A stretch of 64,000 nucleotides of DNA, from positions 22,294 to 86,293 of the forward strand of contig CAVUNW010000078.1 of NCBI GenBank assembly GCA_963742865.1, read 5' to 3'. Both the position numbers and the translations under genes were made by a program. Source of the DNA: Bog-532 sp963742865. GTDB taxonomy: Bacteria > Actinomycetota > Actinomycetes > Streptosporangiales > Streptosporangiaceae. Under the pieces are notes generated by a model, which was not told the DNA's origin, searched no databases, and saw nothing but the letters and a program-made list of their open reading frames with translations. Shown here piece after piece: positions 1-9,088 of this stretch (within the stretch, counting starts at the first letter, position 1; every line of letters begins with the position of its first letter).

Positions 1-545
1 ACGTCGGGCACTTCAAGGTGTCGCGCCGCGCGCACGCGTCTAAGACGGAGCAGGTCCGCTCCATATATTTGACTGGCGAGTTCGGTCTTGGCTCCAACAT
101 GGCATTCCGCACCGAAAAGCTTCGCGCAGGGGGCGGATTCAACGAAGCGCTTGGCGTTGGTACCTCGTCTTGTGGAGGCGAGGACATCGCGATGCTGATC
201 GAGATGCTCACAGCAGGAAATACGCTTGCATATGAACCTAGCGCCGTCATACAGCATTCGCACCGAGCAACACTCGCGGAGCTTGAGAAACAAATTTACG
301 GTTATGGGCTTGGCTTCACAGCGATGCTGACAGCGATTACATTCCGCGATCCACGACATGCACTCGGGCTCGCAGCGGTGGTGCCTGCCTGGCTTCGGTC
401 ATTGCGCGATCCGTCCGCTGCTAAGAACGCTCAGCGGACGGAAGATTACCCCCGCTCTATCGCGCGCGCAGAGCTCCGAGGAATGCTTGGCGGGCCGCTT
501 GCTTTTCTGCGCTCACTCCGAGCCCAGCGGCGGTGGACGCCATGA
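1..545 (+). CDS. Family 2 glycosyltransferase, C-terminal part
   Basis: The reading frame is open from the left edge (first full codon at position 3), so only about 180 C-terminal residues are seen. They carry the late GT2 signature: GLGSNMAFR, then GGFNEALGVGT and GGEDIAML, in which the ED pair matches the acceptor/base region of GT-A transferases, followed by a conserved YEPSAVIQHSH block. The protein is plainly a paralogue of the GT2 at 13204-14574, sharing the same three blocks and the DYPRSI/DYPRDL tail. It probably adds one sugar to a lipid-linked or cell-surface glycan, since the next genes are an acyltransferase, a GT-C-like protein and nucleotide-sugar enzymes. Donor and acceptor cannot be read from the sequence. 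Confidence 0.8.
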   Translation, partial: VGHFKVSRRAHASKTEQVRSIYLTGEFGLGSNMAFRTEKLRAGGGFNEALGVGTSSCGGEDIAMLIEMLTAGNTLAYEPSAVIQHSHRATLAELEKQIYGYGLGFTAMLTAITFRDPRHALGLAAVVPAWLRSLRDPSAAKNAQRTEDYPRSIARAELRGMLGGPLAFLRSLRAQRRWTP

Positions 546-655
546 GACTCTTGCGATTGCGGAGCCAGCGATCTTGGTCACGGTTAGGGCGAGAGCGGCT
601 GTGAGTTCCGTGAGTGTCTGCAAGTTCGACCTTTGTCATATAGGAGAAGAAGACG

Positions 656-1219
656 GTGAGTCCTTCTGGTATCCAGCCGCTCACGACGGAGGAACTACGT
701 CATTGTCGTCGCGCAGCGATTGGCGCGCTTCCTACCGACGCTAAGGAGGCGCTGCGCTGGCTGCGGCGTGGTCATCTTGCCACTTCGCCATTTATTCCGA
801 TTGTGGCGCGCCGAACGCTGCTGCGCCTAGGTGGGGTAGAACTTGGATCGATGGTATGGGGGCTCCAACGATGCTATTTTGAGTCTGAAAAGGTTGCCAT
901 CGGCCATGGTTCCTTTATAAACGTGGGCTGCTGCTTTGAAGGTCACGGACGTATTGATATTGGCAGTGATTGCTTGCTAGGTCCAGAGGTGATGATCCTC
1001 ACATCGTTGCATGATTTCGGACCTGGCTATGAGGTGGCCCGTATGTCCAGCTACCGAGACGTAAGTATTGGCGATCGCTGTTGGCTAGGGGCGCGCGCCA
1101 TGATCCTTCCCGGTGTAAGCATTGGGGAGGGCACTACTGTGGCTGCCGGAGCTGTTGTCACAAAAAATTGTGCACCAAGCGCTCTATATGCTGGCGTGCC
1201 TGCACGGAGAATTCGTTGA
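656..1219 (+). CDS. Hexapeptide-repeat (left-handed beta-helix) acyltransferase
   Basis: 187 residues with GTG start; a purine-rich AGGAGAAGA lies about 10 nt upstream. The second half shows isoleucine-patch hexapeptide repeats (IGHGSFINVGC, IDIGSDCLLGPEV, VSIGDRCWLGARAM, VSIGEGTTVAAGAVV) and ends with the ALYAGVPARRIR motif typical of WbbJ/WcaF/NodL-type O-acetyltransferases. A histidine in the LTSLHDFG loop is the likely catalytic base by analogy with that family. In this cluster it would acetylate a sugar of the glycan. The N-terminal 70 residues are family-specific and give no further clue. The first 110 bases upstream, after the GT2 stop, hold no gene. Confidence 0.85.
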   Translation: MSPSGIQPLTTEELRHCRRAAIGALPTDAKEALRWLRRGHLATSPFIPIVARRTLLRLGGVELGSMVWGLQRCYFESEKVAIGHGSFINVGCCFEGHGRIDIGSDCLLGPEVMILTSLHDFGPGYEVARMSSYRDVSIGDRCWLGARAMILPGVSIGEGTTVAAGAVVTKNCAPSALYAGVPARRIR

Positions 1220-1271
1220 GGGAAATGCTATCGCTGGGTAATGGCGCAAGCGTTCTCGCCAGGAGGTTGCG

Positions 1272-3464
1272 GTGACTAGGACCAGAACTGAGATTATGCC
1301 GTCGCGCATGGATCGCGGGTCACATGAAGTGACTGAAGCGAGCAACGTGCGCGCCGTCCTGACTGCTTACACCGGAATCTTGGCCAGCGTCGTCGGGGTG
1401 GCTTTGGTACTCGGCATGCCAGGGCACTGGCCCGCGTTGGCGGGAGCACTGCTGCTGGCGTGTGTACCGTCAGGCGCGGCTGTTATGTGCTGGGTCGACA
1501 CTGGCATAGGCACCGTGCAGGCAGGGCTGACGCTTGTATTGAGCTTGGCGGTGACCGCGATCACAAGCGCAGCCATGATCTGGCTGCCGGCCTGGCATCC
1601 GAAACTTCTGTTTGTTCTCGCCGCCGTGAGCTCCATGTCATGTGCCATGCGGCTGTCACGCATGCGAGCTTCCGCTATCACCTGGGCGCGGCCCGCGGCG
1701 GGGGAAGGCCTAGGAGTGCAGTTGGCACTTCTCTTCCTCGGTCTGGCGGCCTGGGCCTACGGGGTGAGCCGCATCCGCCCCCCGTCGATCGGGGCCTATG
1801 GACTGCTTGCGAGCGCCAACCCGTGGTTCTTTCTCGGTATCGCGGCGCTGCTCGCCGGCGGCGTGTTGGAGCTGACCAGGCCCAGGCAACGCTCATGGAT
1901 GCTGAGCACATACCTCATGGCTCTGATCCTGGCGATTTACTCGACCGCCCCCATTTTGTTCAAGGTACCAGAATACGCTTGGGTATATAAACACATCGGC
2001 ATTATTCAGGCACTTGGCCATTACGGCTATATAACTGATCCCTCGAACATTTACCAGCAATGGCCGGCGCTGTTCGCTGCTGTCGCATCGGTTAGCAGGC
2101 TAAGTCAGGTGGGACCGCTAAATTTTGCTGCATGGGCGCCACTGGCATTTGAACTGGCTGATGCGCTGCTCTTGCTGGGAATATTTCGTATGCTTGCAGG
2201 TGAGCGCCGTGTCGTCTACGTCGCGATGTTCATCTACGAGGGCTTTATTGCCTGGGTCGGCCAAGACTATCTGTCGCCACAGGCGTTCGGCTACCTGCTC
2301 TGGCTCGGCATCCTGACAATACTCATCCGATGGATGCTTGCCCCGCCGATCGGCCACGCAAACCTGAGTATTCTTTCTCGTCTGCGGGCGCCATTCCTTG
2401 CCGAGTTGGGTAAGCCCAAAGAAGTACCCGTGACCCAGCGGACGTTCGCCCTGGTTGTCATCCTCATCACCTACTTCGCGATCGTAGCCGCTCACCAACT
2501 CACACCGTACATGGTGCTCATTGGCATTGGGACCTTGGCTTCGCTCGGGTTGCTGCGGCGAGGCTGGATATTGGTGATAATGCTAGCAGTGGTGGCCGTG
2601 GGATACCTTGTGCCCCATTATGGTCTGATTTCTCAACAGTTTGGCGGCATATTCAGCGGTGGCAACGCCCTAGCAAATGCCTCGGGCAAAAGCGGCGTAA
2701 TCCATAGCTATGGCGCCGAGCTATTTACAGCGAAGATCGTTCGAGCACTCGCCATAGGCATGTGGCTGCTTACGCTGGCAGTAGTCGCGCGCCAGTGGCG
2801 AAGGCTCGGCAGGGTCGTCATTCCTGCGGTACTCGCGTTCAGTCCGTTCATCCTCATTTTCGTGCAGAACTATGGCGGCGAAGCAATCTACCGAGTCTTC
2901 CTCTTTTCTTCGCCGTGGTGCGCGTTCCTGATCGCGGGAGAATTGGTTAAAATACGCGCGGTCGCGTGGCGGTGGCTGGCGGTGACATGCGCCTGTTCCA
3001 TCGCACTAGCTGCTGGACTGCAGGGCCAATATGGGCCGACCATGGTTGACGGTTTCACTAGGGCGGAACTAACTGCAAGCCTCTGGCTTTATGGTCATGC
3101 CCGACCTGGCTCATCCCTTATTCTGGCGGCCGATAACTTTCCCGCGCTTGAAGTCGCGAACTACAACTCTTATAACCTGGACGTGATACCTGCCGACCCA
3201 CAAGAAGGTGGGGGATGGCTGACCGAGGCCAATGCAGCCGAGGTCGACCGGTATATTGCTTCTCTTGGCAACCATCCCGCCTATGTAGTGCTTAGTCGCA
3301 GTATGGCCGCCTACACTAACTATTTTGGCGGACCGCATGGCTATGCGCGGATGGCGAGCGCTGTTAGTCGTAGGCCCGAGTGGGTGGTTATCTATCGCAA
3401 TGCCGACACTACGATCTATCAGGTAAAGCTTAATAAGCGTATTACCCAAGCAAAGAGCAGCTAG
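1272..3464 (+). CDS. Multi-pass membrane protein, GT-C glycosyltransferase-like
   Basis: 730 residues, GTG start preceded by AGGAGG at a good distance. About a dozen hydrophobic segments fill roughly residues 30-590 and are followed by a soluble tail of about 140 residues ending in an IYQVKLNKR-like strand. This layout (many membrane helices, then a globular C-terminal domain) is that of GT-C transferases using polyprenyl-phosphate sugars, or of O-antigen polymerase or ligase proteins. No DxD motif can be assigned with certainty. Position between an acyltransferase and a methyltransferase of the same cluster points to glycan assembly at the outer face of the membrane. The exact reaction is unknown. 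Confidence 0.7.
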   Translation: MTRTRTEIMPSRMDRGSHEVTEASNVRAVLTAYTGILASVVGVALVLGMPGHWPALAGALLLACVPSGAAVMCWVDTGIGTVQAGLTLVLSLAVTAITSAAMIWLPAWHPKLLFVLAAVSSMSCAMRLSRMRASAITWARPAAGEGLGVQLALLFLGLAAWAYGVSRIRPPSIGAYGLLASANPWFFLGIAALLAGGVLELTRPRQRSWMLSTYLMALILAIYSTAPILFKVPEYAWVYKHIGIIQALGHYGYITDPSNIYQQWPALFAAVASVSRLSQVGPLNFAAWAPLAFELADALLLLGIFRMLAGERRVVYVAMFIYEGFIAWVGQDYLSPQAFGYLLWLGILTILIRWMLAPPIGHANLSILSRLRAPFLAELGKPKEVPVTQRTFALVVILITYFAIVAAHQLTPYMVLIGIGTLASLGLLRRGWILVIMLAVVAVGYLVPHYGLISQQFGGIFSGGNALANASGKSGVIHSYGAELFTAKIVRALAIGMWLLTLAVVARQWRRLGRVVIPAVLAFSPFILIFVQNYGGEAIYRVFLFSSPWCAFLIAGELVKIRAVAWRWLAVTCACSIALAAGLQGQYGPTMVDGFTRAELTASLWLYGHARPGSSLILAADNFPALEVANYNSYNLDVIPADPQEGGGWLTEANAAEVDRYIASLGNHPAYVVLSRSMAAYTNYFGGPHGYARMASAVSRRPEWVVIYRNADTTIYQVKLNKRITQAKSS

Positions 3465-3500
3465 CAAATCATAGACAACGTTCGAGGGAAGGGCATTAAA

Positions 3501-4253
3501 GTGGCCGCAAATTCGATTATCAATGAAATTTACCAATCTAGGATCGTCCGCGATGCATTCGGTAATGAATACGATCTTTCGTCAGAAGTTGACCCCGTGG
3601 AAGGCGATTACCTCTATCAGATCGTTTCGTCAGACTCCTCGATTAGGAGAACCCTTGAAGTTGGCTGCGCTTACGGTCTTTCCTCGCTGCACATTTGCGA
3701 GGCGCTACGCAATCGCCAAGAAGCATCGCACGTGATCATCGATCCGATGCAGATGAGCGACTGGCACGGAATAGGAATTACCCATCTCAAGAATGCGGGA
3801 ATAGATTTCTTTAACCTTATTCCCGAGCCATCGGAGCTCGCACTGCCGGAGCTGCTTCGTAGCCAACCCAAAGGATTCGACCTGATCTTCGTTGACGGCT
3901 GGCACACCTTCGATCAGACAATGCTGGACTTGTTCTATGCGAATCGACTAGTTCGCGTGGGCGGTTACATTGTCATTGACGATTGCCAGTGGCGATCAGT
4001 GTCCGCAGCAGTCGCTTACTACAAAAACTATCCAGCGTTCGAGCAAGTAAAAGAACCGACGATAATCGCGCATTCAGGGAAACAGCGAATTGCGAAGGCT
4101 GTAACTACGGTCTTCCACCCCGGTCTGGCCCGCTTGATCCTCCCTACGGGTCTTTATAGTCACTACTACCGACGGATGCGCTTCCCAACGATCGTAGCCT
4201 TCAAGAAGGTTGCCGAAGATACTCGCAGCTGGACGTGGTTCGAGGAATTTTGA
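3501..4253 (+). CDS. Class I SAM-dependent methyltransferase
   Basis: 250 residues, GTG start with a GAGGGAAGG stretch upstream. Motif I reads LEVGCAYGLSSLHI (glycine-rich SAM loop), followed by VIIDPMQ (acidic end of beta2) and DLIFVDGWHTFDQT, with a further VRVGGYIVIDD block; this set matches the Methyltransf_24 type often found in polysaccharide and antibiotic clusters. It probably methylates a sugar or a sugar precursor of the cluster's glycan, which is inference from location. It lies 36 bases after the membrane protein, in the same direction, so co-transcription is likely. The GC content is lower than that of the flanking chromosome. Confidence 0.8.
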   Translation: MAANSIINEIYQSRIVRDAFGNEYDLSSEVDPVEGDYLYQIVSSDSSIRRTLEVGCAYGLSSLHICEALRNRQEASHVIIDPMQMSDWHGIGITHLKNAGIDFFNLIPEPSELALPELLRSQPKGFDLIFVDGWHTFDQTMLDLFYANRLVRVGGYIVIDDCQWRSVSAAVAYYKNYPAFEQVKEPTIIAHSGKQRIAKAVTTVFHPGLARLILPTGLYSHYYRRMRFPTIVAFKKVAEDTRSWTWFEEF

Positions 4254-4436
4254 CTGAATCGGCTTGCGTCGCGACAATCGATGCCGCGAGAAATCCTGAC
4301 TGATTCGGTCACATACAAAGCGCGCAGTAAAAAAGCCGTGTCGGCGTATAGCCAGGGCCAGCATTTGACAATCGTAATATAAGAACCTAGTAGTGAGAAG
4401 CGGAGCCGCCACATGGATTCATCCGAGGATCTTCAC

Positions 4437-5411
4437 ATGACAAAAGTTGCGCTGATCACTGGCATTACCGGCCAGGACGGCTCGTACCTTGCCGAACTGC
4501 TCTTGGAGAAGGGCTATACAGTCCACGGCCTGCTCCGGCGGGCAAGTAGCTTCAATACTGGCCGTATCGAGCATCTCTACCAGGACCCACACGAGCCGGA
4601 TGCACGTCTACGTCTTCACTACGCGGATCTCACGGACGGATCCCGACTGGTGACCCTGCTCGAGCACATCCGCCCACAGGAGGTGTATAACCTTGCCGCG
4701 CAGAGTCATGTACGCGTGTCCTTTGACGAGCCAGAATACACTGGCCTAACTACCGGTCTTGGCTCGACTCGCCTCCTTGAGGCCATCCGGATGATCGGCT
4801 TGGACTGCCGCTACTACCAGGCCAGCAGTTCAGAAATGTTTGGGGCGACCCCTCCTCCGCAGAATGAGAAGACGCCTTTCTGGCCGCGGAGCCCATACGG
4901 CGTCTCGAAAGCATACGCATATTGGATGACACGCAACTACCGGGAAGCGTATGGCATGTTTGCCGTTAACGGAATTCTCTTCAACCACGAAAGCCCTCGC
5001 CGAGGCGAGACATTTGTTACTCGTAAGATCACTCGTGCCGTTGCCAACATTGTAGCGGGTAAGAGCGACGCACTGTACCTTGGCAATCTGGATGCTGTCC
5101 GCGACTGGGGGTACGCCCCAGAGTATGTAGCAGGCATGTGGGCTATGCTCCAACATGACGAGCCAGACGATTATGTTCTGGCGACAGGCACTGCATACAG
5201 CATTAGAGATTTTCTAGGGTTCGCTTTCAATCACGTGGGGCTTGAATGGGAGAAATATGTTCGGTTCGACAACCGCTATTTGCGACCGACTGAGGTTGAC
5301 TCGCTGATTGGTGATGCATCTCACGCGGCTTCGATCCTAGGGTGGACGCCAAGGGTCCTGGCGCCGGAGCTTGCAGCAATCATGATTGACGCGGACTGCT
5401 CTGCTGTTTGA
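4437..5411 (+). CDS. gmd: GDP-mannose 4,6-dehydratase
   Basis: The protein starts MTKVALITGITGQDGSY, the NADP-binding loop of Gmd, and continues with the HGLLRRASSFNT block, YNLAAQSHV, and the SPYGVSKAYAYW segment that carries the catalytic YxxxK pair. FNHESPRRGETFV is diagnostic for this enzyme. It converts GDP-D-mannose to GDP-4-keto-6-deoxy-D-mannose, the precursor of GDP-L-fucose and GDP-rhamnose. The conserved N-terminus and a GAGG upstream favour ATG 4437; an in-frame ATG at 4413 with its own GGAG would add eight residues. The next gene, fcl, starts 75 bases after the stop, so the two enzymes form the fucose module together with the GT11 gene at 9089. Confidence 0.95.
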   Translation: MTKVALITGITGQDGSYLAELLLEKGYTVHGLLRRASSFNTGRIEHLYQDPHEPDARLRLHYADLTDGSRLVTLLEHIRPQEVYNLAAQSHVRVSFDEPEYTGLTTGLGSTRLLEAIRMIGLDCRYYQASSSEMFGATPPPQNEKTPFWPRSPYGVSKAYAYWMTRNYREAYGMFAVNGILFNHESPRRGETFVTRKITRAVANIVAGKSDALYLGNLDAVRDWGYAPEYVAGMWAMLQHDEPDDYVLATGTAYSIRDFLGFAFNHVGLEWEKYVRFDNRYLRPTEVDSLIGDASHAASILGWTPRVLAPELAAIMIDADCSAV

Positions 5412-5485
5412 CCGGGACCCGAGGTCGGCCTAGCCCCGTTAAGAAGGCGTTAGACATGTCCTCCAGAGGAGGGAAGGAATTCACG

Positions 5486-6437
5486 ATGTGCAATACGATT
5501 TCGCACGATTCGACGATCTATATCGCGGGACATCGAGGTCTAGTTGGGGCAGCCATGTGGCGGCGGCTCAAACAGGAGGGCTATGACAGGCTAATAGGAT
5601 TTAGCTCAAGCGAGCTTGATCTGCGCGACCGTACCGCAGTCGATCAATTTTTCGATAAGCATGCTCCCGATGTAGTCGTCCTCGCGGCCGCGCGAGAGGC
5701 GGAATTACTCGCAAACGCATCTTTTCCTGCCGATTTTCTCGAAGATAACCTGAGAATTCAGGTTAATATTATGGATGCCGCCCGCCGGGCAAGGGTACAG
5801 CGCTTGTTGTTCCTTGGATCTAGCTGTATTTACCCGAAGTTTGCGCGACAGCCAATCGCTGAGTCGAGTCTCATGACTGGCGCCCTGGAAGCCACTAATG
5901 ACGCTTATGCTGTCGCGAAGATTGCAGGGATTATGCACATTAAGGCTTTGCGTAGGCAATACGGTGTGAACTACATCGCCGCTATGCCTACCAATCTTTA
6001 TGGCCCAGGTGACAACTTTGACCCAACCAGCTCGCATGTGTTGCCTTATCCGCCGTATTCACGAAGCAAAGGTGACTCGCGCGGAGACGGTCGCGATCTG
6101 GGGCAGTGGCAGGCCTCGCAGGGAGTTTCTTTTTATAGACGATCTAGCTGATGCTCTTCTATTTTTGCTCGAGCATTATGACTCTCCAGAACCTATCAAT
6201 GTAGGCATGGGCAACGACATCGCTATCCGCGAACTTGCAGAGGTAATAGCTGAGGTAGTGGGATGGCGGGGGAAGCTTACATTCGACGCCTCCAAGCCGG
6301 ACGGTACGCCGCGTAAGCTACTTGACATCTCGCGGCTCACGGCTTTGGGCTGGCACGCAAGTACACCTCTTCGGGAGGGGATTAAGGTCACATACGAATG
6401 GTTCCAAGCCAGTCACTCCTCCTTCCGCGGAGCCTGA
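5486..6437 (+). CDS. fcl: GDP-L-fucose synthase (frameshifted)
   Basis: NADP-dependent epimerase/reductase converting GDP-4-keto-6-deoxymannose to GDP-L-fucose. Start ATG 5486 is chosen because a strong GAGGAGGGAAGG precedes it. Recognisable: YIAGHRGLVGAAMWRRL (nucleotide loop), FLGSSCIYPK, and NDAYAVAKIAG with the catalytic Y and K. After SSHVLP (about 6044) the frame breaks; IRRIHEAKV and the rest of the protein (GSGRPRREFLFIDDLADA, PDGTPRKLLD) continue in another frame to the stop at 6437. Both halves match the family, so one small indel is all that separates this from a complete gene. Since nth and marP show the same kind of damage, a sequencing error is as likely as true inactivation. 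Confidence 0.88.
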
Positions 6438-6457
6438 AGCTATCCTGCCGGGCACTC

Positions 6458-6504
6458 GGAAGTGAGACTCCCAGTAGCAAGACGTTGCTGGGGGTGACAC
6501 TTCC
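6458..6504. terminator. Hairpin between convergent fcl and glycosidase genes
   Basis: GGAAGTG at 6458-6464 pairs with CACTTCC at 6498-6504, and inside it AGCAA pairs with TTGCT around a GACG loop, with CCC/GGG next to it. It lies between two convergent genes and could stop transcription from either side. There is no clear U-tract, which is common in actinomycete terminators. Confidence 0.55.
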
Positions 6505-6540
6505 ATTGGAGGCAAATCGGCACGAGCGTCGTGAGACCGG

Positions 6541-8130
6541 TCACTGCGTCTCAACGATCACTATCGAGTCCGCAGGCAACGACACACTCCGAGCGAAGGT
6601 AGTGGCCGGAACTGCCCGAGTAATGATCCTGGAGTTTTCCGAATTTTGGTTCGCTGCACCATAGGTCCATGTCTTCAGCGTTCCGGACAACCCGATTTCC
6701 GGCTGAAATGTTATCCTCTCCGCTGCACGGGTGTGCACATTGATGAAGGCCATGGCGTGCTTTCCGTTCGCCAGGGCTGCCTGAAAAGCCAGTACATTCG
6801 ATGGGTCGGAGGTAACCATTTTGCCGAGCATTGCCCGCGGTTGAGCGAGCATTGATGCGAGCAGGTAACCGGTGTACGGGGTTTCTTCAATTGGCGGCGA
6901 GGACGAACTAAACAGCCCTGATCCAGGATTGGCACATGCGGACCGCGAATTGCTGTAGTCATTCATGTACCACCAGTCTACGCTCTTCGCCCCTACGGCC
7001 AACCAGGATAGTACGTCCCCGGCGGCGAAGATTGCACCTTCTGGGGTGCAACTGGTCGTGGTCGCGCTATTGGACACGGCTGTCTCGCCTACAAGCACCG
7101 AAGCGTCCGTAGCATAGATATTCAGCTCAGCTCGTATCGAATCGTACAGACGCGGAATCTTCATCAACGACCGCAGCACCTGCATATCATTTGGATTGTG
7201 ACCACCGGTGCTGCCGTAAAAATAGAAGGGGTAGTAGTGCACGTCTACGAAACCGACGTATTTTCCGTCCTTGTTGAGCACGGAGTCGTTCCACTCGGAG
7301 CTATCAGGCACAGACGCGCCTGGCACAGCATTGCCGAAAGCCCAGGGCACCCCAATTATGGCTGAGGGATCCGCCGCCTTCATGGCTTTCAGGAATCGCT
7401 GCGCGTTGACGGCGTATGAAGTGGCGAGCGTCTGCATACCAGCTGCGTCGCCGTCCCTCACCTGGGGACAGCTCGGGTCCGCCATGCCGACCCTTGTTGT
7501 GCCGGGGATTGACGGCCTGTAACCGTGATAGTGCTCGGGAGGCCCAGCCAACTGATTGTTAACCTCCCAGCAGCCATAGCTCTCGTTGCCAACCTCCCAA
7601 AGTGTGACATCGTTCCCTGGCGTTTTTTTAGTTGCGGCAACCCATGCGGCAGCTTCGGCGGGCGTTCCGGACCCATAATTTACAGTCACAAATCTACTCG
7701 CGCCTACTGCCCTAGCCTGCCGCGAGAATTGAGTGAAACTGAGTGCGTCCGAAGACGCGCAGTCTGACGTAAACTTAGCGGTGGAATAGTCCGGCAGGCA
7801 CTTCGCGATATTCGTGTTTGTCTGCCAGTCGTAGAAGTCTGCGTATGAGCCGCCGCCGTAGCGCAACTGACGAATGCTCGCGGCTTTGAGCAATGGCTGT
7901 ATGGCATCCAGCCCGCCGTGAGCGGAGACGTTGGCCGCATAGGCATAGTCCCATGGAGCGGCGTTGACTCCAAGAGGCGCTCGGGAAAGCTGGGTTAGGC
8001 CGGTACTCGTGCTGCTATTTGTCATCGTCGTAGTTTCAGCGATCATCGTCGTAGTTGCAGCGATGAGAACAGCTAGACCTGTCCCACTGGTCGCGTACAT
8101 CCATCGCCTGCTGCGTAGCCGAAACCCCAT
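6541..8130 (-). CDS. Secreted clan GH-A glycoside hydrolase (GH51/GH39/GH79-like)
   Basis: About 529 residues from ATG 8130, chosen because CACGGAG lies 6 nt upstream; an ATG 17 codons earlier has no such site. An N-terminal basic stretch (RLRSRRW) and a hydrophobic segment form a signal peptide or anchor, followed by a Thr/Ser-rich linker. The TIM-barrel core shows LWEVGNESYG with the acid/base Glu near residue 183 and SVLVGETAVS with the nucleophile Glu near residue 349; the NE pair and the spacing fit clan GH-A. Convergent to the fucose genes, it probably trims the exported glycan or a related polysaccharide. The family number and the linkage cut are not certain; alpha-L-arabinofuranosidase-like enzymes resemble it most. 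Confidence 0.7.
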   Translation of the reverse strand: MGFRLRSRRWMYATSGTGLAVLIAATTTMIAETTTMTNSSTSTGLTQLSRAPLGVNAAPWDYAYAANVSAHGGLDAIQPLLKAASIRQLRYGGGSYADFYDWQTNTNIAKCLPDYSTAKFTSDCASSDALSFTQFSRQARAVGASRFVTVNYGSGTPAEAAAWVAATKKTPGNDVTLWEVGNESYGCWEVNNQLAGPPEHYHGYRPSIPGTTRVGMADPSCPQVRDGDAAGMQTLATSYAVNAQRFLKAMKAADPSAIIGVPWAFGNAVPGASVPDSSEWNDSVLNKDGKYVGFVDVHYYPFYFYGSTGGHNPNDMQVLRSLMKIPRLYDSIRAELNIYATDASVLVGETAVSNSATTTSCTPEGAIFAAGDVLSWLAVGAKSVDWWYMNDYSNSRSACANPGSGLFSSSSPPIEETPYTGYLLASMLAQPRAMLGKMVTSDPSNVLAFQAALANGKHAMAFINVHTRAAERITFQPEIGLSGTLKTWTYGAANQNSENSRIITRAVPATTFARSVSLPADSIVIVETQ

Positions 8131-8347
8131 CGTATACTCCGTGCTATCAAGTTGTGCGGGCAATGCTCCTATGGCTCCCACGAGACTGGCGGCGCTATGG
8201 GCCGAATCGATCGCACCAGGTCTGCATTATTGCATAGATAAAGGCGCTGCGGGGCTGTCGATGGGCGCTGCAGGTGAGTGTGCGGACTTGTGACCGGACA
8301 TGGCTGCGCTCGCACGCTAGATATAGATAACTGGTTCTTATGGATGA

Positions 8348-8506
8348 CGTTTTCCACTCTCGTCCACCACCGTGGCCCGCGCCTGGTGGAAGTGGGGCAT
8401 GCAACTGCAACGCGCCGAGATGTTCAAGTCCTCGACCTACCAGAAGTTGGAGGCAACCATTCGAACGATGCGAGGCTCTCCCCGGCGCCGCCGGACAATG
8501 CGGTAG
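8348..8506 (+). pseudogene. Possible gene remnant in the 8.1-9.1 kb spacer
   Basis: The 960 bases between the glycosidase start and the fucosyltransferase start hold no convincing complete gene. One stretch after the in-frame stop at 8345 reads VARAWWKWGMQLQRAEM, then SSTYQKLEATIRTMRG, and ends at 8506. Its amino-acid composition looks like real protein rather than noise, suggesting the 3' end of a lost gene. The family is not recognised. Nothing else is seen in the spacer beyond probable promoter sequence for the two diverging genes. Confidence 0.3.
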
Positions 8507-9088
8507 TGGTCAACGTAAACCGGAGGTCCCGGATACAGGACCGGACGGCATCCGATGCTGCCGCTGCGCTCGGGTCTGCCCGAGCGCAGCAGTCGTGATT
8601 ACAAAGTAACGGTACTATCACGCTCTTGGCCGCGCTGAAGGCAAGGGCATGGCAGCCTTAGCGCCGACGCGGGCAGAAGCTCATCTGCGTCTGCCGCCGC
8701 CCACTGCTCGATCGTGGTGAATGAGCGTGCCCCGGCCATTCCAGCAACCCGGCTACTCTGTCGCGGCGTGCCCGGCAACCTAAAACAGCTGGCCGATAGC
8801 AGGATCAATCGACGATGATGGCGTTGCGGGCAGGGGTCCCCCGCAGGCGATATGGCGGGCGTTGGGACCGGCATCATCACCGCGAAGGACGTGCTCGCGT
8901 TGCTAACTGGTACATAACCGGCACGTCGCTTCAAGTGCTGCCATCAAGGGACTTTGCTGACCTCCCCTGGAAATATCAATGCAATCCGCACCGGTGGATA
9001 CCGACCGTACAGTAGACTACGCAGACCAGGCTGTCTATTTTTCTATCGTTACGGCGCCATGCGTCGCCCGACAGAGGCAGGAGTTGGC

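Noticed and set aside
6000..6151. Programmed frameshift in fcl
   Set aside because: No slippery heptamer or downstream structure is evident, and known GDP-fucose synthases do not use one.
8278..8934. Several frames of about 60-110 codons on both strands between the glycosidase and GT11 genes
   Set aside because: No ribosome sites, no motifs, mutually overlapping; only one short protein-like stretch was kept at low confidence.
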